A stretch of 20,520 bases of DNA from Clostridiales bacterium (GTDB lineage Bacteria; Bacillota; Clostridia; Christensenellales; CAG-138). The stretch lies in assembly GCA_012511925.1 (NCBI GenBank), contig JAAZFD010000040.1:1-20520 (forward strand), written 5' to 3'. Below, in pieces: positions 1 through 7,230 of this stretch (position 1 is its first letter; each line of letters starts with the position of its first letter). The notes beneath the pieces were generated by a model. That model was not told the origin of the DNA. It was given only the letters and a program-made list of their open reading frames with translations, and ran no database searches. Made by a program: the position numbers and the translations under genes.

Positions 1-2237
1 GTATAGAGAGTCATGTATGCGGCTTCCTTGTCGGGAGTCATGTCCTTGCCCCAATAGCGCTCTCTGCACCTTCTGATGTACCAGTTTGATAGGTCATCCG
101 AAAAACGCAAAAGCTCTCGTGCCGCTTCTGTGATTTTGTACTCCTCCAAACAACCGTCAATGGTTTTTACCAATGTATTTAAGCGAGATAATACCCACTT
201 ATCCATAACTGTGATTGATTCCTCTCGCAACTCATGCTTTGTGGGGTCAAAATTATCTATTTCGGCATAAAGCACATAGAATGCGTAGGTGTTCCAAAGC
301 GTTCAGATAAACTTACGCTGTGCCTCAGATACCGCTTCGTGCGAATACCTATTAGGCAACCAAGGATTCGAATTTATATAGTAGTACCAGCGAACAGCAT
401 CGGCGCCTTGCCTTTGCAGCGCATCGGCAGGGTCTATTACATTTCCCTTGTGCTTGCTCATTTTGATTCCGTTTTTGTCCTGCACATGCCCCAACACCAA
501 GCAGTTTCTAAACGCTGGTTGGTCGAACAAACAAGCGGAAATCGCAATCAGCGTATAGAACCAACCACGCGTTTGGTCAACGGCTTCGGAAATATAGTCG
601 GCAGGATAACGCTTTTCAAACTCATCCTTGTTTTCAAAGGGATAATGCCATTGCGCAAAGGGCATAGAACCCGAATCGAACCAACAGTCGATTACAGAAG
701 GCTCTCTTTTCATAGTGCAACCGCATTTTAGGCAACCGAATGTTACCTCATCGATATACGGCTTGTGAAGTTCAATGCTTTCACATTCCTTGCCGCCACG
801 CTGTATTAGCTGTGCCCTACTTCCTACAACCTCGATTTCGCCGCACTTTTCGCATACCCAAACAGGCAGAGGCGTTCCCCAATAGCGCTCACGCGAGATT
901 CCCCAATCGATTATGTTTTCTAAGAAATTACCCATGCGTCCATCACGAATGTTCTCGGGAATCCAGTTGATTGACTTGTTGAAGGATAATAGCTTATCCT
1001 TCAGCTGTGTCATCTTGATAAACCAGCTTTCACGAGCATAATAAAGCAAGGGAGTGTCGCAACGCCAACAGAACGGATAGTCATGCTCGAATTCTGCTTT
1101 TTTGAATAGGCGACCCTGTGCCTTGATGTCGGAGATTATTTGCTTGTCGGCATCCTTTACAAACATTCCTGCCCATGGGGTTGCATCGGTTAGGTGTCCC
1201 CTTTCGTTTACTAATTGTATGAACGGCAAATCATAGTTTTTTCCAACTCTTGCATCGTCCTCTCCGAACGCAGGGGCAATATGTACTATGCCAGAACCGT
1301 CTGACAGTGTTACATAGTCGTCCTCAACTATTCTGTATGGCTTTATTTCGGGGAGAAAATCAACCAACTTGAAAAGGGGTTCGTATTCTAAGCCAACGAG
1401 TTCTTCGCCTGTGTAGCTTTGTAGAATTTCGATGCTCTCATCTCCGAAAACCTTTTCCATTAAACCCTTTGCAAGCAGAAGTTTTTCGCCATTATGCAGG
1501 ACTTTTACATATTCGTACTTTGAGTTTACGCATAAGCCTACATTTGAGGGCAATGTCCAGGGGGTTGTTGTCCAAACCAAAGCGCTACAATCGAAGTTCT
1601 TTATGGGGAATGTAACGAAAATCGAGGTTTCTTTAACGTTTTTATAGCCTTGAGCTGTTTCGTGAGAAGATAGTGCAGTTCCGCATCTTGGGCAATAGGG
1701 AACGATTTTATAGCCCTTGTATAGCAAACCCTTATCGGCTATGGTTTTTAGTGCCCACCAAACTGACTCTATGTAGTTATCCTCGTATGTGATGTAGGGA
1801 TTATCCATATCTGCCCAGAAAGCTACGTCATCGGACATAGTTTCCCAAACACCCTTGTATTTCCATACCGATTCCTTGCACTTTTTTATGAAAGGCTCTA
1901 CACCGTACTTTTCGATTTGAGGCTTGCCGTCTAAGCCTAATTCCCTTTCAACCTCTAATTCTACTGGCAATCCATGGGTATCCCAACCCGCTTTTCTAAG
2001 CACGTTGAAGCCCTTCATAGTGCGGTATCTGGGGATAATGTCTTTCATGGCACGAGTGAGAATATGCCCCATGTGTGGCTTGCCGTTTGCGGTTGGAGGA
2101 CCGTCAAAGAAGGTGTATGCAGGTGCGCCCTCTCTAAGTGATATAGTTTTTTCGAAAACTTGATTGGCTTTCCAAAACTCTGAGATTTCCTTTTCACGCT
2201 CAACAAAGTTCAGCGAAGTTTCGACTTTTTTGTACAT
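1..2237 (-). CDS. ileS: Isoleucyl-tRNA synthetase, 3' end off window, one in-frame TGA
   Basis: Charges tRNA-Ile with isoleucine in the cytoplasm. The open part from the ATG at 2237 to the TGA at 303-305 encodes 644 residues. It has the class I HIGH motif as HMGH (residues 55-58, within [11 protein letters not shown]), [10 protein letters not shown], the editing-domain region, Cys pairs CPRCG, CWRCD, CEKCG and CLKCG, and the KMSKS loop as KMSKH (592-596). Translation continues in the same frame past the TGA from 302 to 1 with [16 protein letters not shown] and later [14 protein letters not shown], which is the anticodon-binding domain of this family. The TGA therefore sits inside the gene, probably in place of a GGA glycine codon. 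Full-length enzymes of this type are about 1,030 residues, so roughly 280 lie beyond the window. The gene is preceded by an Ile T-box leader and a strong promoter. An AAAGGAGC ribosome-binding site precedes the ATG. The family call is certain; whether the gene is functional is not. Confidence 0.93.
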
Positions 2238-2270
2238 TTTTTTGCTCCTTTAATATATTTTGCACTCAAA

Positions 2271-2311
2271 TAAAAATACGCCCTTGCAACCCACAACGGG
2301 ACGCAAAGGCG
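2271..2311 (-). terminator. T-box regulated intrinsic terminator before ileS
   Basis: On the minus strand CGCCTTTGC (2311-2303) pairs with GCAAGGGCG (2287-2279), with one G-U pair, and is followed by TATTTTTATTT. The 5' arm abuts the T-box core, so terminator and antiterminator are mutually exclusive, as in other T-box leaders. Confidence 0.88.
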
Positions 2312-2520
2312 CGCGATACCACCCGAATTGAAGAATAGTATGTAATTTACTCTTCCACTCAAAACCCATAACGCAGGAATGCGGCAAAGGCTACTAAAAA
2401 TGATTCGCCCATGCACTCACGGAGGATACCAAAGGGTTTGCTCATACTGTCTTGCACCGTACACAGCTCGCTAAATGGCGAAATAACTTTTGGCTTGTTC
2501 CGCTCAACGCTTTAATATTC
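2271..2520 (-). promoter_or_regulatory. Isoleucine T-box riboswitch leader of ileS
   Basis: Transcribed leader between the ileS promoter and its start codon. Read on the minus strand it holds the T-box core GGGTGGTATCGCGC (2324-2311), which base-pairs with the free CCA end of uncharged tRNA in the antiterminator. Upstream is a Stem I-like segment with AGCGAGCTG, then GAGCAAACCCTTTGGTATC (about 2442-2424), then CGTGAGTGC. The ATC in this specifier-loop context is an isoleucine codon and matches the downstream gene. A terminator hairpin follows the T-box core. The expected logic is readthrough into ileS when tRNA-Ile is uncharged. The 5' boundary is inferred from the promoter position. Confidence 0.93.
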
Positions 2521-2526
2521 TAACAA

Positions 2527-2555
2527 ATTATATTTGAAGTTTCTGTGGCTGTCAA
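2527..2555 (-). promoter_or_regulatory. Sigma-A promoter of ileS
   Basis: Perfect -35 TTGACA (2555-2550) and -10 TATAAT (2532-2527) on the minus strand with a 17-bp spacer. The predicted start is near 2520, at the 5' end of the T-box leader. It lies back-to-back with the divergent promoter at 2574-2601. Confidence 0.88.
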
Positions 2556-2573
2556 GCGAATTATGCTTTTTGT

Positions 2574-2601
2574 TTGACAGCATTTCGAATTGTGATATAA
2601 T
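2574..2601 (+). promoter_or_regulatory. Sigma-A promoter of the acyltransferase gene
   Basis: TTGACA (2574-2579), a 16-bp spacer, then TATAAT (2596-2601). The start codon at 2630 leaves a leader of about 20 nt with an AAGGAG ribosome-binding site at 2618-2623. Its -35 box is only 18 bp from the -35 box of the opposing ileS promoter. Confidence 0.8.
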
Positions 2602-2629
2602 ATGAAAATTGATATTTAAGGAGCGTACG

Positions 2630-3769
2630 ATGAAAAATAACGTCTTAGGTTTGAAAGAACGAGATGTGTATTTAGATATTGCCAAGGCGATAGGCATTTT
2701 GATGATTATCTATGCGCATGTTGCGTTGAGTGGAGTTTTATATACTACTTTTTACGCTTTTGATATTCCTTTGTTTTTCTTGCTCGCAGGAATGACATTT
2801 AACAATAAAAAGCACGATAAGTTCGGCACATGGGTTGGGCATAAGGCAAAGCGCTTCTTGCTTCCCTACCTCGTTTATTCGTTTGTTACCTTTGCTTGGT
2901 GGGCATGGGTTGAGGTTCCTCTTAGTGGCACATTGGGCGGTGCAGGCAAAACAATTTTTGATTCGTTTATACAAATTTTCTTAGCTCAAGGCTCGCAAGG
3001 CTTTATGACTCATAACCTTGCTTTGTGGTTTATTCCCTGCCTTTTCGTGGCGGAAGTGATTTATTATTTCGTAAACAAGTTATCAGTATGCACAAAGATT
3101 TTCGTAAGCATAGCGTTTGCTTTATTGGGATGGGCAATCAACATTTTGGGTCAAACTCATTTATGGCTTGTTGACTTGCCTTGGAGCGTTGAGGTTGCTT
3201 TTTCCGCTCAACTCTTTATATTGATAGGTGATTTATTAGGAAGTGGCGATGGCAGGCAAAAGATAAGAGAGCATATTTTGAAGTTCAAAAAGCCTTATCT
3301 TATTTCTATACCATTCGCTTGCGTAGCACTTTACTTTATTTCCGAGCTTAACATAAACACCTCTGCAATGATTGATACGTTTGCGTATGAGCAGATGAGG
3401 GTATCAATGGGTTCAAATGCGTTAGGCAATCCTTTACTGTTTTACTTTAATGCACTGCTTGGTGTTGGAATTGTGTTTGTGATTTCCGTACTGCTTGAGG
3501 GCTTCGTGAAAAAACGTGCAGAGAATGGAACTTCCTTACTTTTGTGGTTTGGTGTTCATTCATACGGACTTATGGCGGTGCATTTCCCTGTTAAACGCAG
3601 GGCGGTGGGCTTTATAGCAGACTTGTTTAGAACGTCTGCGAACTATGTAAGCTATGATTTTTGGTATAGCTTCCTTGCATTTGTTGTAACCTTGATATTT
3701 ACAGTAGTAATTGTTATAGTGTCTGAATCCTTTACACAGGCGATTGCAATTAAAGAATTTAGTGATTAA
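2630..3769 (+). CDS. Acyltransferase-3 family membrane protein (fucose-4-O-acetylase-like)
   Basis: Multi-pass membrane protein of 379 residues, probably transferring an acyl (often acetyl) group from the cytoplasm onto a cell-surface carbohydrate. The N-terminus reads RDVYLDIAKAIGILMIIYAH, the typical opening of this family with the conserved His at the end of the first membrane helix. About ten hydrophobic segments follow, including LPYLVYSFVTFAWWAW, LALWFIPCLFVAEVIYYFV and LLLWFGVHSYGLMAVHF. I chose ATG 2630 because AAGGAG sits 6 nt upstream; the frame stays open to 2609 without a better start. It stands alone, transcribed away from ileS and ending in two terminators. The substrate cannot be told from the sequence. 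Confidence 0.85.
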   Translation: MKNNVLGLKERDVYLDIAKAIGILMIIYAHVALSGVLYTTFYAFDIPLFFLLAGMTFNNKKHDKFGTWVGHKAKRFLLPYLVYSFVTFAWWAWVEVPLSGTLGGAGKTIFDSFIQIFLAQGSQGFMTHNLALWFIPCLFVAEVIYYFVNKLSVCTKIFVSIAFALLGWAINILGQTHLWLVDLPWSVEVAFSAQLFILIGDLLGSGDGRQKIREHILKFKKPYLISIPFACVALYFISELNINTSAMIDTFAYEQMRVSMGSNALGNPLLFYFNALLGVGIVFVISVLLEGFVKKRAENGTSLLLWFGVHSYGLMAVHFPVKRRAVGFIADLFRTSANYVSYDFWYSFLAFVVTLIFTVVIVIVSESFTQAIAIKEFSD

Positions 3770-3782
3770 CAAACCTTATATG

Positions 3783-3800
3783 CCCCGAAAAGGGGTTTTT
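3783..3800 (+). terminator. Intrinsic terminator after the acyltransferase gene
   Basis: CCCC-GAAAA-GGGG followed by TTTTT, starting 14 bp after the stop codon at 3769. The stem is short but the U-tract is good. Confidence 0.75.
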
Positions 3801-3804
3801 CTCT

Positions 3805-3824
3805 GCCCCGCAAGGGGCCTTTTT
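3805..3824 (+). terminator. Second terminator hairpin, abutting a parS-like site
   Basis: GCCCC-GCAA-GGGGC followed by CTTTTT. Its T-tract runs into the parS-like palindrome at 3824-3839. The same hairpin (GCCCCGCAAGGGGC) recurs at 4685-4698 before another parS-like site. Confidence 0.7.
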
Positions 3825-3839
3825 GTTCTACGTGGAACT
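3824..3839. promoter_or_regulatory. parS: parS-like centromere site 1
   Basis: TGTTCTACGTGGAACT matches the palindrome TGTTCCACGTGGAACA at 14 of 16 positions. The known Bacillus parS is TGTTCCACGTGAAACA or close to it. The site lies 1.65 kb upstream of soj-spo0J, where parS sites are typical. ParB/Spo0J is expected to load here and spread. Confidence 0.8.
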
Positions 3840-3900
3840 TCGCAACCGCTAAGCAACTCTCGGTTGCACATAGCCGCAACCGAGCAAAAGGAAATATTTC

Positions 3901-3929
3901 TTTCAAAACCTATATAAATGCTGTATAAT
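3901..3929 (+). promoter_or_regulatory. Promoter of the XRE regulator gene
   Basis: TTTCAA (3901-3906), a 17-bp spacer, TATAAT (3924-3929). The -10 is perfect and the -35 is poor. The AAGGGAG ribosome-binding site and ATG at 3955 follow. Confidence 0.6.
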
Positions 3930-3954
3930 AAAGAAAAAGTGAAGGGAGATAATT

Positions 3955-4668
3955 ATGACATTGGAAGTAGCTAATAAATTAACCGAGCTTAGAAAACAAG
4001 CAGGGCTTTCGCAAGAGGAAGTTGCTACAAAATTAGGTGTTAGTCGCCAGGCTGTATCAAAGTGGGAAAACGGAGAGGCATCACCCGATACGGAAAACCT
4101 CGTTGCCCTTTCGCATCTATACAAAACAACGGTTGATGAAATTCTTTGTATAGCGCGTGAAACGGAAGCCGAGAAGAAAAAACGCAGGGTAAAGGTTGAT
4201 TTACCTTTTATTCATGTTGATATTGATGATAATGACGATGACGACAAAGAGCGTGTAAAGGTCGATTTGCCCTTTATACATGTCGACACAACAGATGGCG
4301 ATGAAACAACTATAGAGTTAGAGGGCGAGCCGGATGAGAATGGAGTTTATAAAAAGGTTAATATAAAGCGCAAGTCAAAGTGGCTAAGCTTTCCTTTTCC
4401 TGCACTTGTAACGGCTGTTTATCTATTTGTAGGCTTTCAATTTCATTTGTGGCACCCGGGTTGGATACTGTTTTTGTCTATTCCGCTATATTACTGGATA
4501 GCTTCTTGTATTGATAAAAAGCGACTCGGTTCTTTCCCTGTCGCAATAGTGATAGCATTGGCTTACCTATACTTTGGCTTTTTCCATGGTTGGTGGCATC
4601 CTGCGTGGATTTTGTTTATCCTTATTCCCGTATTCGATTTCTTCTTTAAACCAAAAAAAGGTGATTAA
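3955..4668 (+). CDS. XRE-family regulator with C-terminal membrane domain
   Basis: 237 residues. Residues 1-66 form a Cro/C1-type helix-turn-helix (LTELRKQAGLSQEEVATKLG, then VSRQAVSKWENGEASPD). A charged linker holds two copies of VKVDLPFIHVD (79-89 and 101-111), separated by an acidic run IDDNDDDDKER. The C-terminus has two hydrophobic units (about 149-185 and 194-230), each with an FHxWHPxWILF-like motif (HLWHPGWILFL and HGWWHPAWILF), so it also looks duplicated. This suggests a DNA-binding protein tethered to the membrane. The start is supported by AAGGGAG upstream. It is monocistronic. The target genes and the signal are unknown; I do not recognise a named homologue. Confidence 0.8.
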   Translation: MTLEVANKLTELRKQAGLSQEEVATKLGVSRQAVSKWENGEASPDTENLVALSHLYKTTVDEILCIARETEAEKKKRRVKVDLPFIHVDIDDNDDDDKERVKVDLPFIHVDTTDGDETTIELEGEPDENGVYKKVNIKRKSKWLSFPFPALVTAVYLFVGFQFHLWHPGWILFLSIPLYYWIASCIDKKRLGSFPVAIVIALAYLYFGFFHGWWHPAWILFILIPVFDFFFKPKKGD

Positions 4669-4684
4669 CGCTCAACTTACCTAT

Positions 4685-4704
4685 GCCCCGCAAGGGGCTG
4701 TTCT
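4685..4704 (+). terminator. Probable terminator after the XRE gene
   Basis: GCCCC-GCAA-GGGGC stem (4685-4698) followed by a broken T-rich run TGTTCTATTT. It separates the plus-strand XRE gene from the converging yabPQ genes. The poor U-tract lowers confidence. Confidence 0.5.
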
Positions 4705-4718
4705 ATTTGTGTAAAAAG

Positions 4719-5057
4719 CTATTTTGTTCTACGTGGAACTTTATTATCCAGTTTACTTTTAACGCAGCCTAACAAGTTTTTCAACAACCTATGCGCAGTT
4801 AAGCCATAAAGCATAGCACCAACCGCTATGCCAAGAATCATAAATAGCCAGAACTCGCCATCGCAAAGCACAAACAGAGCTATTTCGATTACAAGTAAAG
4901 CTGCAATCAAAAAAAGCGCATCTAAAGTATAAATGCACCAACGATACTTTTTAAGGGCAAAGCGAAATATGCCAAAAATACTGTAAAGCAAGCCAATAAC
5001 AAGCCCGGCATACAATGCACCAAGCATTTGATACGGTTGCAGCAACGTTGTACTCAT
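4719..5057 (-). CDS. yabQ: Sporulation protein YabQ (spore cortex)
   Basis: 112-residue integral membrane protein with hydrophobic segments at about 10-32, 44-66 and 68-88. N-terminal QPYQMLGALYAGLVIGLLYSIFGIFR and the overall layout fit the YabQ family, which is needed for spore cortex formation in Bacillus and localises to forespore membranes. Its ATG overlaps the yabP stop by 4 bp (ATGA, 5057-5054), which indicates translational coupling. The 3' end contains a parS-like site. The call rests on weak residue similarity plus the decisive position right after yabP. Confidence 0.8.
   Translation of the reverse strand: MSTTLLQPYQMLGALYAGLVIGLLYSIFGIFRFALKKYRWCIYTLDALFLIAALLVIEIALFVLCDGEFWLFMILGIAVGAMLYGLTAHRLLKNLLGCVKSKLDNKVPRRTK
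4725..4740. promoter_or_regulatory. parS: parS-like centromere site 2
   Basis: TGTTCTACGTGGAACT, identical to the site at 3824. It overlaps the last codons of yabQ (VPRRTK). Identity over all 16 bases at two places 0.9 kb apart, beside parA-parB genes, argues against chance. Confidence 0.8.
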
Positions 5058-5350
5058 CTAAACATTCGTGAAAAGAATGAGCCTTGCTTTTGCTCTGCTA
5101 CATCAAGGTATTGCAGGGATATTATTTCGCCTTCAACTATTACCTGTCCGTCATCAAGGTCGAACTTTGTAATGTTTAGGTCGTTACCCTCGATATGCAG
5201 CTCGCCTAATTCCGTTATAAGCAGCACTTCGCTTTCATTGAACGAATCAATAGCCTTGACGCCGGTTATGTTTATGGTTTCCCTGTTTTCAAGGTGAACA
5301 ACATGGGTGCGTAAGCGCTTTGATGATGGGTCGGGGAGTTTGCGTTCCAT
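5054..5350 (-). CDS. yabP: Sporulation protein YabP
   Basis: 98 residues starting MERKLPDPSSKRL. Core LENRETINITGVKAIDSFNESEVLLITELGELHIEGNDL matches the YabP/YqfC family (beta-strand-rich, LxITGV then F-x-E-x-x-x-L-x-T-x-x-G-x-L-x-I-x-G). In Bacillus, yabP and yabQ are mother-cell sporulation genes involved in spore coat and cortex assembly. I chose ATG 5350 because GGAGGT lies 6 nt upstream; an earlier in-frame ATG at 5380 has no such site. A mother-cell (sigma-E) promoter is expected but I could not identify one with confidence. Confidence 0.88.
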   Translation of the reverse strand: MERKLPDPSSKRLRTHVVHLENRETINITGVKAIDSFNESEVLLITELGELHIEGNDLNITKFDLDDGQVIVEGEIISLQYLDVAEQKQGSFFSRMFR

Positions 5351-5406
5351 AATTACCTCCGTTTTCTTGATTTTATGCAAGTGGACAAAATAATATTACA
5401 AGCTGT

Positions 5407-5422
5407 TGTTCCACATAGAACA
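5407..5422. promoter_or_regulatory. parS: parS-like centromere site 3
   Basis: TGTTCCACATAGAACA matches the palindrome TGTTCCACGTGGAACA at 14 of 16 positions. It lies in the yabP-soj intergenic gap just upstream of the soj promoter, so binding of Spo0J could also affect soj-spo0J transcription. Confidence 0.7.
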
Positions 5423-5430
5423 ATTCATTA

Positions 5431-5459
5431 TTGCAACTTTCAACACAATGGTTTATAAT
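5431..5459 (+). promoter_or_regulatory. Promoter of soj-spo0J
   Basis: TTGCAA (5431-5436), a 17-bp spacer, TATAAT (5454-5459), followed by GTGAGGTG and the soj ATG at 5485. It starts 9 bp after the third parS-like site. Confidence 0.8.
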
Positions 5460-5484
5460 AACCGAAGAAATGTGAGGTGTTTAC

Positions 5485-6255
5485 ATGTCAAAAATAATAG
5501 CAATCGCCAACCAAAAGGGCGGCGTTGGAAAAACCACAACTGCTGTTAACCTCTCGTCCTGCTTAGCAGAATTGGGAGTGCGTGTGCTTGCTGTGGATAT
5601 TGACCCCCAAGGCAACATGACAAGCGGTTTAGGCGTTAAAGACAAAACAAGTGAAAGCATCTACGATGTAATTATCAACGGCGCATCAGCAAGAGATGTA
5701 ATAGTAGGCACAGCCGTAGAAAATCTCGACATTATTCCTTCGGAAATAAACCTTTCCGGAGCAGAGGTAGAACTCGTAAACGTTATGGCAAGAGAGCAGG
5801 TATTAAAACGCGCCTTATCTGAAATCAAAAACGAGTACGACTACATAACTATCGATTGCCCTCCCTCATTAGGACTGCTAACCCTCAATGCACTTACTGC
5901 CGCAGCTACCTTATTAGTGCCGATTCAATGCGAATACTACGCTTTGGAAGGACTTGTTCAGCTTATGAACACCGTATCGTTGGTTCGCAAGCATCTAAAT
6001 CCTGCAATAGCCGTAGAAGGTGTTGTTATGACCATGTACGATGTAAGAACAAATCTCTCTGCGCAAGTTGTAAACGAAGTAAAAAAGCTATTCAAAAACA
6101 AGGTTTACGAAACCATTATCCCGCGCTCGGTAAAATTAGGCGAAGCGCCCAGCTTCGGTTTACCTATAAATCTCTACGACCCCAAATGTGCAGGCGCAAA
6201 GGCTTATACGGATTTAGCCAAAGAATTGATTGAAAAGGACGGTAACAACAAATGA
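5485..6255 (+). CDS. soj: ParA-family segregation ATPase (Soj)
   Basis: 256-residue ParA ATPase, full length for chromosomal Soj. It has the deviant Walker A KGGVGKTT (11-18), the segment VDIDPQGNMTSGLG (37-50), and Walker B ITIDCPPSLG (121-130). It binds DNA non-specifically as an ATP dimer and works with ParB-parS to separate origins; in Bacillus it also acts on DnaA. The stop TGA overlaps the next gene's ATG (ATGA at 6252), so the pair is co-translated. This overlap also shows that TGA is a stop in this organism. Confidence 0.97.
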   Translation: MSKIIAIANQKGGVGKTTTAVNLSSCLAELGVRVLAVDIDPQGNMTSGLGVKDKTSESIYDVIINGASARDVIVGTAVENLDIIPSEINLSGAEVELVNVMAREQVLKRALSEIKNEYDYITIDCPPSLGLLTLNALTAAATLLVPIQCEYYALEGLVQLMNTVSLVRKHLNPAIAVEGVVMTMYDVRTNLSAQVVNEVKKLFKNKVYETIIPRSVKLGEAPSFGLPINLYDPKCAGAKAYTDLAKELIEKDGNNK

Positions 6256-7121
6256 CACAGCAAAAAAAGCAAGTGCTTGGCAGAGGATTAGACGCCCTAT
6301 TTTCCGACTATGAAACCCCACAAAACAATTCAGGAGGAGTTATTGAGGTTGATATAAGACTTATCGACAACAACCCCGCACAGCCACGCCAAGAATTTGA
6401 CGAGCAAAAGCTATTTGAGCTTTCCGAATCAATAAAAAGACATGGCATTGTGCAACCCATAATAGTAACAGCAAATAAAGACCGCTACACCATAGTTGCA
6501 GGCGAAAGACGTTTTCGTGCCGCAAGGCTTGCAGGACTATCTACAATCCCCGTAATAGTTAAGGCTTTTGCGGACGAGCAGCTATTCGAAATCGCTTTAA
6601 TCGAAAACATTCAGCGTGAAAACCTAAACCCGATTGAAGAAGCAAAGGCAATCCGCTTTTTAATCCAACAGCACGATATAACGCAAGACGAAGCCGCACA
6701 AAGACTGGGCAAAAGTCGCTCCGCTATCGCAAACTCGGTTCGTTTGCTAAACCTATCCGAATCTATTCAGAGAATGGTACGCTCTGGTGAACTCCAAACA
6801 GGACACGCAAAGGTGCTACTTGGCATAAAAGACGAAAAGAAGCGTGAAAACCTCGCTCATTCGGTTACTTCACAGGGTTGGTCGGTTCGTCAGCTTGAAA
6901 ACGAAATAAATTCAGATGAAAGAAAAGCCGTCATCTCAAAAACCCGAAAAAAACAACAGGCAGACCCGGCCATAAAATCGATTGTCGAAAAAATGCAGCA
7001 GATATTAGCAACAAAGGTTGAGCTAATTGGCGATATGGACAAGGGAAAGTTAGTTATCGAATACTACTCTCAAGCCGAATTGGAGTCGCTATACAACTTT
7101 ATTTGTACTATCGAGCCATAA
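6252..7121 (+). CDS. spo0J: ParB/Spo0J chromosome partitioning protein
   Basis: 289 residues. It opens with GRGLDALFSDY, the ParA-contacting N-terminus. The CTP-binding fold has box II GERRFRAARLAG (84-95) and box III ENIQRENLNPIEEA (118-131). The helix-turn-helix is ITQDEAAQRLGKSRSAIANSVRLL (about 143-166), followed by a C-terminal dimerisation region. It loads as a CTP-dependent clamp at parS and recruits SMC to origins. Three candidate parS sites lie within 2.5 kb upstream. The box II GERRFR form fits ParB rather than requiring a Noc assignment, and the position beside soj supports this. Confidence 0.96.
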   Translation: MTQQKKQVLGRGLDALFSDYETPQNNSGGVIEVDIRLIDNNPAQPRQEFDEQKLFELSESIKRHGIVQPIIVTANKDRYTIVAGERRFRAARLAGLSTIPVIVKAFADEQLFEIALIENIQRENLNPIEEAKAIRFLIQQHDITQDEAAQRLGKSRSAIANSVRLLNLSESIQRMVRSGELQTGHAKVLLGIKDEKKRENLAHSVTSQGWSVRQLENEINSDERKAVISKTRKKQQADPAIKSIVEKMQQILATKVELIGDMDKGKLVIEYYSQAELESLYNFICTIEP

Positions 7122-7170
7122 TAAACGCATAATTAGATAGTATACCACAAAGTATTTTAAGGTAATCGGC

Positions 7171-7199
7171 TTGTATATATCTGTAAAAGGTGTTACAAT
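7171..7199 (+). promoter_or_regulatory. Promoter of the aldolase gene
   Basis: TTGTAT (7171-7176), a 17-bp spacer, TACAAT (7194-7199). An AGGAGGA ribosome-binding site at 7217-7223 and the ATG at 7231 follow. Confidence 0.7.
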
Positions 7200-7230
7200 C
7201 AAGTTAGTAATCTAACAGGAGGAATAAATT

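Noticed and set aside
303-305. Alternative genetic code with TGA = Gly, suggested by the ileS TGA
   Set aside because: soj, yabP, ecfA1, ecfA2, ecfT and the DUF1292 gene all end in TGA where the next gene starts by overlap, and their products have normal lengths.
303-305. Selenocysteine insertion at the ileS TGA
   Set aside because: IleRS has no selenocysteine at this site, and no catalytic Cys is expected there.
5351-5400. Sigma-E promoter for yabP (GCATAAAAT at about 5378-5370 on the minus strand)
   Set aside because: The -10-like element is plausible but no convincing -35 element lies at the right distance.
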